NCBI GenBank assembly: GCA_900323505.1
Contig: OOIN01000028.1
Span: 1 to 64,000 of the forward strand
Source of the DNA: Ustilago trichophora
Taxonomy: Eukaryota > Basidiomycota > Ustilaginomycetes > Ustilaginales > Ustilaginaceae
DNA: 64,000 nucleotides
Direction: 5' to 3'
A model generated the notes under the pieces. That model ran no database searches. It was given only the letters and a program-made list of their open reading frames with translations, and was not told where the DNA came from. Made by a program: the position numbers and the translations under genes. Positions 34,845 to 45,288 of the stretch are shown here, piece after piece. Position 1 is the first letter of the stretch; each line of letters opens with the position of its first letter.

Positions 34845-35239
34845 ACACACTTCGCCCTTTTCATTCGTCACGTCAAATTGTCTGCTTCTACATTAACCAC
34901 TGTTTCGATCTCCACTTCTTTTCTTTCTGATTGATGGAGGTCGGCGACGGTACTCATCTCAAAGCATCGTGTGTACTTGTAGTGGCCATCTTCTCTCCAA
35001 ATGTAGATACTTTCACCCATGCATTCGTTGTTTTTCTGCCCTTTCACACAAGGCTTGTCGGTTTGTGCTTGTCGAAGGAACGGAGTCTGTGGCTTTCATC
35101 TGTTTTCAGTCTTTGACGCGAGGGCAAGATGCCTATCTTGGGTGTATTGTAGACAGCTCGATGGCACTTTTTTTTGACAAGGTTTAGATGGGAATGAAGC
35201 TGAAAGCGGTTTTTAATGATCTTGATCACAGAGACACGG
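34177..35239. other. DED1 3' flank with a 48-nt poly-C tract
   Basis: A perfect run of C occupies 34807-34854, followed by CACACA. No gene was recognised in the rest. Confidence 0.6.
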
Positions 35240-36250
35240 TTAAGGAAGAGGAGGTAAAAAAGGCATTGCACTTGTCATCGAGCATACTTGTACCACCTTT
35301 TTCGAGGCGACGTCTGAAGGCAGGGCGAGCATGGACTTTGTGGATGTAAGTTTTGGGGGTGGGGGAGGTTTGAGATTCGACCTGAGAGCTTCTAGGGGGG
35401 GTTGTGATTTGGAAGTCTGCAGCGGGGTTGGATTGGGGGGGGTCTTTGTCTCCTGCTGCGAAGCAAGTTTTTCCGGCGTTGGTTGTGCGAGATGTTGGGC
35501 GACGAAGTCGGATTTGAGTTTTAGATCTGGATCGAGGAAAGTTGAATTTTCGTTGTTGACGATGGCGTTTGCTATGGGTCTAAGAAGGGCAAGTTGGCAG
35601 GAATCAAACACCTTCATGACAAGACTAGAACCTTTGGGCGAAATTCCAAATCATCAATCCGCTCTCGATCAACAGGAACAAATCTCCCTTGACCATAGTG
35701 TCGAATCAGATGGTCTAGCTCCAGATTCAGCAACAAGCTTATTCCCTTCATTGTTGGTATGGGTTATCAGAGGTTGCCAGTGGGATGGACCGAAATCAGT
35801 TGCTCAGGTGCAGTGCCGCTGTTCGTTGGTAATCCAAACCCATCCTTCTCGAGAAGCCACAGAATACGCTGACTCCAAGAATCGTTCAAGTGATGTACAA
35901 CCATCGTCATGCTTGCAATGTTGATCGTCTCCAAAGTAAAAGTGGCAAGCAAGATAGTAGTAAGTCCAATGTAGAAAAAAAAAGAAAAGCAAAAGGTGGT
36001 TCCGCGATCCAATATCGCGCTTTGGTCATCGGTTCCATTCACCGGACCAAAGTTCGTGAATGTCAAGATCGAGTTGAGAAAAAAAAAGATAGATGTTAGA
36101 TCCAGAATTCGATTTTTCAAGCATATGTCGTCCCATATCTGCGATCATCAACAAGCAGCCTGTACCAAAAGCCCTAGTAGCAGACATGAGCTTCAATTCA
36201 CTCAAAACCACATCCTCAAGCGCCACCAACAGCACAATCAGCATCAGCAT
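35240..36250 (-). other. Possible unresolved multi-exon gene on the minus strand
   Basis: Three open stretches on one strand read like protein. 36250-36026 has SATRAFGTGCLLMIADMGRHM. 36120-35767 has hydrophobic segments (FFFYIGLTTILLATFTLET and LTSIFFFLNSILTF). 35617-35240 has SCQLALLRPIANAIVNNENS and LDPDLKLKSDFVAQHLAQP, then a Pro-rich tail. They are in different frames and I could not find a set of splice sites that joins them convincingly. A small membrane protein gene downstream of SSL2 is possible; chance frames in a less GC-rich gap are the alternative. Confidence 0.3.
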
Positions 36251-36319
36251 TCTTCAAAACCAATGCTTCCATGTGAAACAAGTCAACAGGACGTTGTAGT
36301 GGAAAATTTGCAAAAGAGG

Positions 36320-39103
36320 CTAATCCTCCATGTTTTTGCGCTTGGCTTTATCCGCACGCTTCTGGAACATCTTGTGCCGACCTTGCTCCTTGTTGAGTGT
36401 CTTATTGACCGATCTGTTGCGTTCGATGTACGACATGTGTTGTGCGCCGCTGAGAGCGTTGAGAGAACCGGTTGTTCTTGCTGCCTTTGCGACACCTGAG
36501 TTCATCGATCCGCCACTGCCTCCTCCACCGCTGGCACCGATTCGTCGTGCTCCACCGAACTCTGTACCTGCCAGATCGGATCCGAGATCCGCATCCGACT
36601 CGTTGGCGATGAGGACGCTCTGCAGCAGCTCAATCTGCTCTGCTTGACTCTTGTAAACCAGACCAGGCATGTCTTCCATCCCCACCAAATGTGTGATGAC
36701 ACGGAAGGCGTATCCCTGGTCGATGAGGAACTGCTGTCGCTTGGTCGAGTAGAACATCTCGGCGGTATCCTTGCTGACCAGACTGTAGAAGAAAGCGTTG
36801 AAACCTTCATCGTTCCTTCGCTTGGCACGGAGAATGCGACCCAGACGCTGCGCCTCTTGCCTTCGTGATCCGAAATGCGACGAGATCTGGATCAGACACG
36901 TGGCTTCGGGAAGATCGATCGATGTATCACCGACTTTGGAGAGGAAGATGGTATTGACGAGCGGATTGTGCTGGAAATTCTGCAAGATGCGCATGCGCTC
37001 CAAATGGGCTGTGCCACCGTGGATGAAGGGCTTCTTGAGCTTGAACGCGTACGCCTCGAGTGCGTATACGTTGTCGGAAAAGACAATGATCTTATCGCCT
37101 CGATTCTCGTGATAGTCGATGAGGAACTGGCACGCCTGGAATTTGTTCGGATTCATGCAGTACAGCAGCATCTTCTTCCTACTCTTCTCTCGCAGATACT
37201 CGCGATAGAACTCGGGCGTCATCGGACACCACACCTCGGCGCACTGCACCGTAGCAATGTGTCCCTTGGCAGCCAAGTCCATCCAGTTGGCCTCGTACAG
37301 CTTGGGTCCGACGAGGAAGTTGAGCTCGTCAATCTTTTCATCTTCACGCACCAGCGTCGCCGTCAATCCGAGCTTCGAATGCGCCTTGATCTTGGTCAGC
37401 ACTCGTCGGAACATGCTCGCGGGCACAACGTGAACCTCGTCGAGCAGGATGAAGCCCCACTCTCGACTCTCGAGGAAGTTCATCATCTTTTGCGACGTGT
37501 GCGAGCGCTTGCCCGTGTTGGCCACCATCGAGTAGGTGGAGACGACGATACCGGATGCGCCCGAGAACTTTTCCTTTTGATCTGCGGTGAACACGCTGAT
37601 CTGGTTGTCTTGGATGTTGCTCCACTGCAGGAATTGCTGCCTCCACTGCATGACGCTGACGCTGCTAGTGCAAAGCACAAGGCAACTCTTCTTGATGGTA
37701 CAGGCGGCAGTGATGCCGACGAGCGTCTTACCTGCACCGCATGGCAGCACAATGATGCCGCTTCTGGCGCGACCGTTACCAAACATCTTGGCCAAACTCT
37801 TTTCTTGATACGGTCGAATGTGCGTGATGGGCTTGAGATCGATCTCGAGATCGGCATTGAGCTGGTCGTTGCGGAAGTCGTACTCTTCCAGCATGGGGTA
37901 ACCGATCTCGTTGCAGCGCTTCTTGACTTGCTCGATGTACTCTTCGGCGATCTCGAAGCTGTGCACCGTATCGTCTTCATCTAATTCGTCCGCCTCGTCG
38001 ACTCCGATGATGGCTGAAAAGAGATCGGCTTCATCTTCCCTGCGTGCGGCTTCTGGGTTCTCGGGCCGAGGTCCAGAGGCACCTGCACCGTTGGTTGTAC
38101 CTGGCGCCGGGCGTCCTCCATTGGCAGCACCAGGTGCCTGACCCGCAGCCGCAGCAGCCTGTCTGGCCTTCCGAGCTGCGCTTTCGGTTCCTGGAATCAC
38201 AAGATCCCCGCGTGTTGGTGCCTGCGTCTTTCCCAAGACCTCCATTCGTCCCGACTTGGCAGCATTGGGATCCTCTCGAACACGAGCGGCGCCAATGATG
38301 CTATCCTGAAGCAGCGTCTGGAGGATCTCTGGATGTGCGCTCTCGACAAAGTACTTGTTCTGCTTGAGCACGAGCTTGATCTTGCCGAAACTGGCGGTGT
38401 ATTCGCGGATGAAGTCGAGCACTGCATCAGGGACGGGCACCTTGGAAAGTCGGTTGAGCACCTCGATGATATCGTTGGGCTGCAAGCCGACTGAGACGGC
38501 GGCGTAGAGCGAGTATGGAGTGAGCTTGTATTCGTGGATGTAAGCGGGTCGGCTGACAGGTTCGGCGATCGCAATCAGAAAGTCCTGTGCCTGCTCTGCA
38601 AGTGGACTGAAACCTTCGAGGATGATGTGGCCATCATCTGGCGAGATCCAAAGTGGACGGCTTGCATGGTCGAGCTTGAGCGGCATCTTTGTGAAATCGC
38701 GAGTGTGGAAGCGGAGCTCTCCAGATTCGTAGCGTGCCTGCTCGTCATCTTGGTCCATTGCAGGACCATTGAAGCGTGGTGCAGCACCAGACAAGGGATG
38801 TTGACGGGCAATTGGATTTGTCGGAGCCGATCGAGAAGCATCATTGGCTTTTGCTTTCTTGGACGCCGCCGCCTTGCCTGCGCGCTTGCTGCTGCTGCCA
38901 TAGTCGTCGCCCGAGTCCTCCGAGACGAAGCCGTCATCTAGGGCAAAAGCCTGCTCTCCATCCTCGTCGTCATCATCGCGATAGCTTGCGGGTGTGTTAC
39001 GAGAGCTCTGAGCTCGCGACGCTGCAGCCGCAGTAGCAGCGCTAGCTGCGTTCGAGTTGGGCCGCAACTTGACGGTCAATCGGGGTCGAGAGCCTTCAGA
39101 CAT
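36320..39103 (-). CDS. SSL2: TFIIH DNA translocase/helicase Ssl2 (XPB/Rad25)
   Basis: Subunit of TFIIH that opens promoters and acts in nucleotide excision repair, nuclear. 927 residues from ATG 39103. An earlier in-frame GTG at 39187 was rejected because [15 protein letters not shown] is the first ATG and follows a leader without family character. There is an acidic/basic N terminus and an XPB N-terminal domain ([18 protein letters not shown]). The SF2 core has [10 protein letters not shown] near residue 454, LLDEVHVVP near 554, the RED loop in [10 protein letters not shown], the thumb region, [16 protein letters not shown] and ILRAKRR. The C-terminal basic tail is [13 protein letters not shown]. 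Intronless, unlike several neighbours. Confidence 0.96.
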   Translation of the reverse strand: MSEGSRPRLTVKLRPNSNAASAATAAAASRAQSSRNTPASYRDDDDEDGEQAFALDDGFVSEDSGDDYGSSSKRAGKAAASKKAKANDASRSAPTNPIARQHPLSGAAPRFNGPAMDQDDEQARYESGELRFHTRDFTKMPLKLDHASRPLWISPDDGHIILEGFSPLAEQAQDFLIAIAEPVSRPAYIHEYKLTPYSLYAAVSVGLQPNDIIEVLNRLSKVPVPDAVLDFIREYTASFGKIKLVLKQNKYFVESAHPEILQTLLQDSIIGAARVREDPNAAKSGRMEVLGKTQAPTRGDLVIPGTESAARKARQAAAAAGQAPGAANGGRPAPGTTNGAGASGPRPENPEAARREDEADLFSAIIGVDEADELDEDDTVHSFEIAEEYIEQVKKRCNEIGYPMLEEYDFRNDQLNADLEIDLKPITHIRPYQEKSLAKMFGNGRARSGIIVLPCGAGKTLVGITAACTIKKSCLVLCTSSVSVMQWRQQFLQWSNIQDNQISVFTADQKEKFSGASGIVVSTYSMVANTGKRSHTSQKMMNFLESREWGFILLDEVHVVPASMFRRVLTKIKAHSKLGLTATLVREDEKIDELNFLVGPKLYEANWMDLAAKGHIATVQCAEVWCPMTPEFYREYLREKSRKKMLLYCMNPNKFQACQFLIDYHENRGDKIIVFSDNVYALEAYAFKLKKPFIHGGTAHLERMRILQNFQHNPLVNTIFLSKVGDTSIDLPEATCLIQISSHFGSRRQEAQRLGRILRAKRRNDEGFNAFFYSLVSKDTAEMFYSTKRQQFLIDQGYAFRVITHLVGMEDMPGLVYKSQAEQIELLQSVLIANESDADLGSDLAGTEFGGARRIGASGGGGSGGSMNSGVAKAARTTGSLNALSGAQHMSYIERNRSVNKTLNKEQGRHKMFQKRADKAKRKNMED

Positions 39104-39527
39104 TGCGAGCGGAGACCTGTCGGCAGATGAGTTGAGCGTTTGTTGTGACTGGATTAAAGAAGCAGCCGGTCGTCGCCTGCTATGCACTCTGCGGCGGATG
39201 TGTTACTGTTGCCTAGGCAATGCAATGCTGATGGAGACGATCGAAGAACCAGATTCACGCAGACTGCCGAGTTTTCCGACGATAAAATTGCGCCGTCCGG
39301 CTTTCGACAAGCTTTTACGTGGTCACAACAACTCTCGATACATGTGCAAATAGTCGATGGAACAACAGCGAGATGTGGTACAGCTGATGAGATGGCAAGG
39401 ATGTGGCGGTGGTACGAAGGGAAGGAGGGTCCAGAGAGCTGACGGTGGTGAATTGAATTGGTTGACCTCCACTCGATCTGGATTTCGATTTGACTCAGCT
39501 TTAGATACCAATTCGGCCGACACACGC

Positions 39528-39565
<38 letters not shown>

Positions 39566-39611
39566 CATTTTCAGTATAACTATACGTGACACATGAAAAG
39601 GGTGATATAAC
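39104..39611. other. Intergenic region with 37-nt poly-T tract
   Basis: A run of T occupies 39529-39565, about 40 bp downstream of the transporter gene's 3' end as read on the minus strand. No gene was seen. Confidence 0.6.
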
Positions 39612-41264
39612 TTAGTGCTTCTTCTCGTCTTCCTCCTCGTCGATCGACTTCTTCTGTCGCAGCTGGGCAGAGTAGGCCAATTCGCCGTCTTGCGACTCTT
39701 CTGCGAGCGCGTCAGCCGACGTCTTCTTCTGCCTGTTGACAGGTCGGTGAGCCGACATGCCAATCTTGTACCAAGGCTTCTCGAACAGCCGGTGGATGTC
39801 CTCGAGCTGCATACCGGCAGTCTCGGGCATGAAGAAGAAGACAAAGAGGCAGCCTAGAAGTGCGACCATGGCGTAGAAGAGGAAAGTGCCAAAGTTGCCC
39901 CACTCGCGAAGCATGGGGTTGAGTGTACGCGTGGCAGCGTACTGCATGGCAAAGTGGACCAGCGAGACAACGGCGACACCGAGCGCACGAACGGTAATGT
40001 CAAACATCTCGGTCTGTGTGAGATACTGCACCGAGTTGACACCGATGGCCCAGGCGAGACCAGAGAGGTAGAAGAAGAAGATGGCACCCGTGGCGGCCGC
40101 CTTGTCCGAGTGAGTCTCGTTGGCCTTGGTAACGCCGACGGTGAACTTGAGGAAAAGCGCAAGGTAGAGCGAGCAGACACTCTGCAGCAACAGACCAGTG
40201 GTGACCGCCGTCTTTCGTCCGAGCAGATCGACAAGGAAGAAGGCAGCAGCCAGAGACGAGAGCAGCTTGACCACACCAAAGATGACAGTGGTGAACAGCT
40301 TGATCTTCTGCCCTCCCGGAACGCCGAGCAGACCAAAGATCTTGGGTGCAAAGATGGTGTAGACACCACCACCGCTCATCTGACCGAGCACCTGAATGCC
40401 GAGACCGAGGAAAAGAATGTACTGGTTGTTCTTGTTGGCGACGAGCTTCTTGAGGATCTGGAAGAAGTTGAGACCCTCGAGAGCCTGCTTCTCGGCGTGG
40501 ATCTGCTGCTCCATGACCTCGACCTCGTTGACAACAAACGGATGGTCCTCGTCGAGGTTGCGGAGGTAGCTGAGCACCTTGCGACCCTCCTCGTATCGTC
40601 CTTGCTTGATGAGCCATCGTGGCGACTCCTTGGCGAAGCAACAGGCGATGAAGATGAGGCCGGCAAAGATAAAGTTGATACTGGCGGGAATCGTCCATTG
40701 TCTTGCGTCGTTAAAGTTGATCGAGGTACCCAGATTGGACGAGTAACCCAACAGAATGCCAATGTAAACCGAGCCAGAGAAGATACAGACACAGAGACCA
40801 CGAATGGCCTTGGGGGCGATTTCGGCGAGGTAGACTGGTGCCACCACTGGGGTGAAACCAACGCCAAGACCGGCGATGAAGCGTCCTGCGAGGAGTTGAG
40901 GGTAGTTTCCGGGGAAGTGGGTGCCGTGAATACCGGCCGAGGTCATCCAGATGGCGGTACCAAAGATCCAAAGCAAACAAGCGAGCATCGAGGTGCGGAG
41001 ACGACCGATACGGTCGCAGAGGAAGAAAGCAATGGCCGAACCGGCGACGGAACCCAGCTGGAGCTGCGAAGCGATGGTGGCCTCCTGCGGCGAGTTGTCA
41101 TCGAAGCCAAACGTCTTGATAAAGCTGTGCTGCTTGAGAACACCAGAGATGATACCTTCATCGAGACCACGCGAGATACCGAGCGCACCGACAGCCCAGG
41201 CGCAGAACCAAAGACGCCAACCACGCGCTTCGATCGGCGTGTCTCGCAGATGAGAAAGCAACAT
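39612..41264 (-). CDS. MFS sugar transporter (sugar porter family)
   Basis: 550-residue plasma-membrane hexose/quinate-type symporter or facilitator. ATG at 41264 is followed by the first membrane helix; twelve hydrophobic segments are readable. Signatures are DRIGRLRTS after helix 2, AGRFIAGLGVGFTPVVAPVYLAEIAP, KESPRWLIKQGR before the central loop, GQMSGGGVYTIFAP in helix 7, LVDLLGRKTA between helices 8 and 9, and PETAGMQLEDIHRLFE after helix 12. The tail is charged (DEEEDEKKH). The exact substrate cannot be read from this; QLEDIHRLFEKPW is common in fungal quinate, hexose and pentose carriers. Confidence 0.9.
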   Translation of the reverse strand: MLLSHLRDTPIEARGWRLWFCAWAVGALGISRGLDEGIISGVLKQHSFIKTFGFDDNSPQEATIASQLQLGSVAGSAIAFFLCDRIGRLRTSMLACLLWIFGTAIWMTSAGIHGTHFPGNYPQLLAGRFIAGLGVGFTPVVAPVYLAEIAPKAIRGLCVCIFSGSVYIGILLGYSSNLGTSINFNDARQWTIPASINFIFAGLIFIACCFAKESPRWLIKQGRYEEGRKVLSYLRNLDEDHPFVVNEVEVMEQQIHAEKQALEGLNFFQILKKLVANKNNQYILFLGLGIQVLGQMSGGGVYTIFAPKIFGLLGVPGGQKIKLFTTVIFGVVKLLSSLAAAFFLVDLLGRKTAVTTGLLLQSVCSLYLALFLKFTVGVTKANETHSDKAAATGAIFFFYLSGLAWAIGVNSVQYLTQTEMFDITVRALGVAVVSLVHFAMQYAATRTLNPMLREWGNFGTFLFYAMVALLGCLFVFFFMPETAGMQLEDIHRLFEKPWYKIGMSAHRPVNRQKKTSADALAEESQDGELAYSAQLRQKKSIDEEEDEKKH

Positions 41265-43758
41265 TGTCGTATGAGACTCGGGTCTAGTAAGAGTGAAAGT
41301 CTAGAACTGAGAACGGGGAGGTAGCAATGTGTGAGGAGAGGCAAGGCGGGGGAGTCCTGTCTTGGATCGGAAAAGATTGAAGAGCATGCAACGATGTATT
41401 TAACCCTTTTTCGTGCTTTCGCGGGGCCCAACTTGGGATTTAGGGTACCCATACTTGGGGTATCGAGATTGTCAGGTGGAGCCCCACATGATTGGCTAGG
41501 CTCCTTACACTGCTCTCGAGGTGCACTGCAATGGCCAACGGCCAACGAGAGAGGCAAGTTGAAGGATCTCTTCTTCTTGCTCGCATGGTTGCGGTCTTGC
41601 AAGCTTAGTTGACGTTCCTGCAGACTCAGCCTGGAGCCAACATCTCGCAGAACGACGAATCAGCGAACGAGCCCAACAGTTCGTACGTGCGTGGTAAGCA
41701 TGCAAAGGGCACACTGTCATTGGTCCAGGACTGGAACTTCTGAACCGACTGCGACGTGTCAAGCAAGGTAAGGTTGACCCGCATTACTGAGCCTACGTTG
41801 TTAATATCGGAATCATCCGGATGCATTCTCGATTCTCTCCGCTCGAACAGCTTGTCTACGAGGCCGGTATGAGAGAAGAAGGGGGGAAGTCAAAGCTGTA
41901 GCATCGTGCTCGATGTTGTGCAAAGTATGACAGACGGAGAATTGAGCGAACGCCTCGATTCTTTTGCCTGTATGGTTGCAGCGCATGCAGGCGCCCCGGA
42001 GTCTTGGCAAAAGAAACCCTGCATATGGCGAGTGGCACAAGACCGACGAGAGCACACATCCACTGCCATTCGTCACATCTGTTGAGTGGGCAGAGACAGA
42101 TGACCGGTCAAGTCTAGGCTACGGAGAGAGGTCGGTCGATGTAGGTGCTGTAATTTGATGGACTTTTTCTGTTGGCTGCGAAAACTCGCGTGGGAAATGC
42201 ATTTTTTGTTTTGGTGGAATGCGGGGCAAGAGAGATGCACAAATCGACAGAGTTTTGGTAGCTGCTTTCTGCTGTCCAACCAGAATTGGCAGCTGTCGAA
42301 TTGATTCTCAGAAGGTCTTGGCACTCGCTCGGCTCTGAATTTGACCGTTTGACTCTCTTGTTCTCGCCTATAGAGAGAGCATCATCCGCTTTTCTCGCCG
42401 GTTAGTTGGAATTGTCCCGTCGCAATTACACACCAACCGCATTTACCTTGACCGCTCTTTCCCACCTTCAACCGCATGTACCGCATGTCAATTCCAGACC
42501 GACCGCAGGTGAAGACTTCCCTCCCGTCACCTTCATTTACAGCGCCCAACAGAATGCCGATCCACCCGTCCCGCCTCTCGGCTGCACTCGACGTGGGGGA
42601 AAAGTCAGACTCGCCGGTCCGACCTTCCAGACTCCGCTCTTAGCAATACTCGAGGTTGTTTCGATGGTACCCTTGCGATGGAAAAAGTTGCTCATCTGGT
42701 GTACTGTACAGGTATTCCTCTGTTTCGGTCAGGCTTCGGTTGGCCTTTCTTGAGCCTTTGGAATTGATTCATCCACTTTCCAATTTCCGATGTGGCTTGC
42801 CCAGCCCTCGCCAATGTCCAAACGAACCTCATGACCACCTTCCCCCTCGTCAATACAAATCTGGCATCGAAGATGCTTCGGACAGCTTCGAGGCAAGTTG
42901 CTAAACAATAGCAGTTGTCCATTTTTTTTTGAGCTGCTGTTCGCCACAGCGCACAAGCTGGCAAAGGAGCATACGCCGAACTCAACAACAAGCAAGGGGG
43001 ATCGGGGGGTGACAAAGAGATTTTCCTTGACCGTTGAGGCTTTCAAAGTTGACCGGTCGCCAGTATCGACCATTCGGAGAGTTCCCTTCTGCTTTTCCGC
43101 TTTCCGTTTCCGATGGTCGGGCATGACTTTCATCTGTAGCTTTCCAATGACGCTTTTTTTGGTGCTGCAGGTGGTTGCGGAAAGCTCCGTGTTTCTTTTC
43201 GATGGGTTCATGTGCGTCGTACCGTTTGGGTTCTTGCACCAGTCTGTGCGTCTTTCCACGGGTTGATTTCATGCTTCGTGACACGCTAATCGAAAACATT
43301 TACGGTCGCATCGAGCTCGACGGATTCTCAGCCGTAGCCAAAGACCATTCTGGATCCCAAAGCGCACCAGAGACCTTATCCATCAGGGCTGTACAGTACG
43401 GTAGAAGCAAGTGGAGATGGGCAATTCCGTAAAGAGAGAGAGACAGCAAGATGTTGGCAAAGCAAGGTTTTTCTTGCGCAAAAAAACCCAGTCGTGTGCA
43501 CCAAGTCCGACAACGTACTAAATCCGAAAGGCTTGCAAAGTTCGCCGCTGCCAACTCATACACCCTCTGAGTTTCAAACAAGTTTCCTCAGAGTGCATTC
43601 AGCTAGCGTCCTGACTGTGTCGATTCCAGACCGAAGTTATTTTGGTATGTATGGTGGGGGTATCATTGTGTCAAAAGCAGCCGAAAGACTGGCCGACATG
43701 TGCATCTGTGCGTGTCGTATACAATTACAGCGGTTCATCTCTGCTAGAAACCTTTGTT
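41265..43758. other. 2.5-kb intergenic region
   Basis: The transporter promoter lies at the left with a TTAAATAC-type TATA word on the minus strand near 41400. Words of the TGTACAGTA type occur at 42701-42711 and 43388-43400. Open frames are short and without motifs. Confidence 0.5.
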
Positions 43759-44640
43759 TCAAGCGATGGTGCAACTTTTCTCCAAAGCACCTCTACCTTT
43801 TGCCCTGCTACCCATGGCAACGTTTGCGATCTCGACAAATGCCTCGTTGACACCACGATTCATCTTTGCAGAGCACTCCAAGTATCGCGATGCTCTGATG
43901 CGTTTCGCCACCTCTACACCGTCATTGTACGTCAGACGAGGTGTTTTGGTATCTCGAAGATCGCACTTGAGTGCCACTAGCACAATTTTCACCCCGGGAC
44001 AGTGATCGCGTATCTCTGGCATCCACTGTCGAAATTGCAACCAGATTCATCACAAGTCAGTACAGTATTCCGAAGCAATGCTTAGAGAGAAAGAGGTTTG
44101 CGAACGGGAGGAGAGGCAACTTACCCTAGTCTCGACATTTTCCAAGCTGACCGGATTATCCACTGAAAAGCAGAGCACAACCACATGCGTATCTGCATAA
44201 CTTAAGCTTCGCAACTTGTCGAATTCCTCCTGACCCGCCGTATCCCAGAGTGTCAATTCGACACTTGGTCCATTGGGTGCAGATGGTTGCATGATATGGA
44301 CGTAATTTTCAAACACTGTCGGCTCGCTATTGACCCCCCCATCACCCAAATCAGAAGGATGAGAGGAAAGAGTAAAAAGGCAAATATCGTGGGGTGTGAG
44401 TGAATCCGAGCAATGCTGAACGAAGCCACTGTGCCAGATGATTAGGGTTGGGGAGGGAGATGGAGGGAGAGGGAGGAGGGATGCTTACTAGGCTTGTGGA
44501 AACTCGTGCTTTATCAGCACAAAGAGCATGCTTGTTTTGCCACATGCTCCATCACCCAGTACAAGCACCTTTCGAGCCAGTCTAGCGCCTTTGGTGCCGT
44601 TGTGATCGGAATTGCTAGCTAGCAATCCGCACAATGTCAT
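43759..44640 (-). CDS. RHO3: Rho3-like small GTPase
   Basis: Membrane-bound molecular switch in polarised secretion and actin control. Three exons: complement(join(43759..44025, 44125..44326, 44489..44640)), 206 residues, introns 162 and 99 nt, all in phase. P loop GDGACGKTS at 29-37, effector region [10 protein letters not shown] recreated by the first splice, [17 protein letters not shown], then CDLRDTK where Rho proteins have TKxD-like guanine recognition, and LECSAK. The C terminus is CTIA, a CAAX box expected to be farnesylated. VFENYVHIM and [17 protein letters not shown] favour Rho3 over Rho1 or Cdc42. It lies in tandem 649 bp downstream of the RA-PH gene. Confidence 0.88.
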
Positions 44641-45288
44641 GGTTTGTATCGCTATCGTTTGTAGTTTGTTTTTGGAAGGATTCGTTTCGAGTTCAACGAT
44701 TCGTGTCACCAGCGCGATCCAGTCCGAAGAAGAAGAAGTGGTGTATATTGGTGCAGCTCGAAGGACCGCTTATCCGGTACTGTTGAAGGTCGATAATGAA
44801 TGATGATGAAGGTATCGAAAGATGGTCGACCAAAGCAAGGTGGAGAGAAAAAAAAAAAAGAAAAAGAAAAAAAGATGGTGTTGTTGTTCTGGCTTTGCTT
44901 GTGCAGCGTTTTCTGCAGGACGCGCGACGCTTAAATTAGACACACCAGAGAAAAAGGGCAAAACGGAAAAAAGGGGAAAAAGACGAGTCTCGTTCAAAGT
45001 GTTGTTCTCTCTCACTTTTGACGCGCGTCATCTGTGTCGTGGATATTTGATCAACGCTCTTTCCCGATACAGTAACTCGCCCGATCCTCACTCGGTAATC
45101 CTCACATCTGTCCTAGCCATGGTGTCATGCTCCATATACAACGCCCCCCCGCCCCTGCACAATGACCAAAGGAGGAGAGCATCATACAAAGTGTCCAACA
45201 CAGACACGCAAAAGATGGATGAGTCGAATTAGAAATACAATGTTCGATTTTTGCTGCGGTGACAGAGGTGTGTGTAATTGCGAATGCG
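44641..45288. other. Intergenic region between RA-PH gene and Rho3-like gene
   Basis: A-rich tract at 44850-44876. It probably contains the 3' end of the RA-PH gene and the Rho3 promoter. No gene was seen. Confidence 0.5.

Noticed and set aside
39954..41324. 456-codon open frame antisense to the sugar transporter
   Set aside because: Same codon-bias effect; charged low-complexity sequence without a family, while the sense strand has a complete MFS protein.
44444..44458. TTAGGGTT in the first intron of the Rho3-like gene as an interstitial telomere
   Set aside because: Only eight matching bases; chance level.
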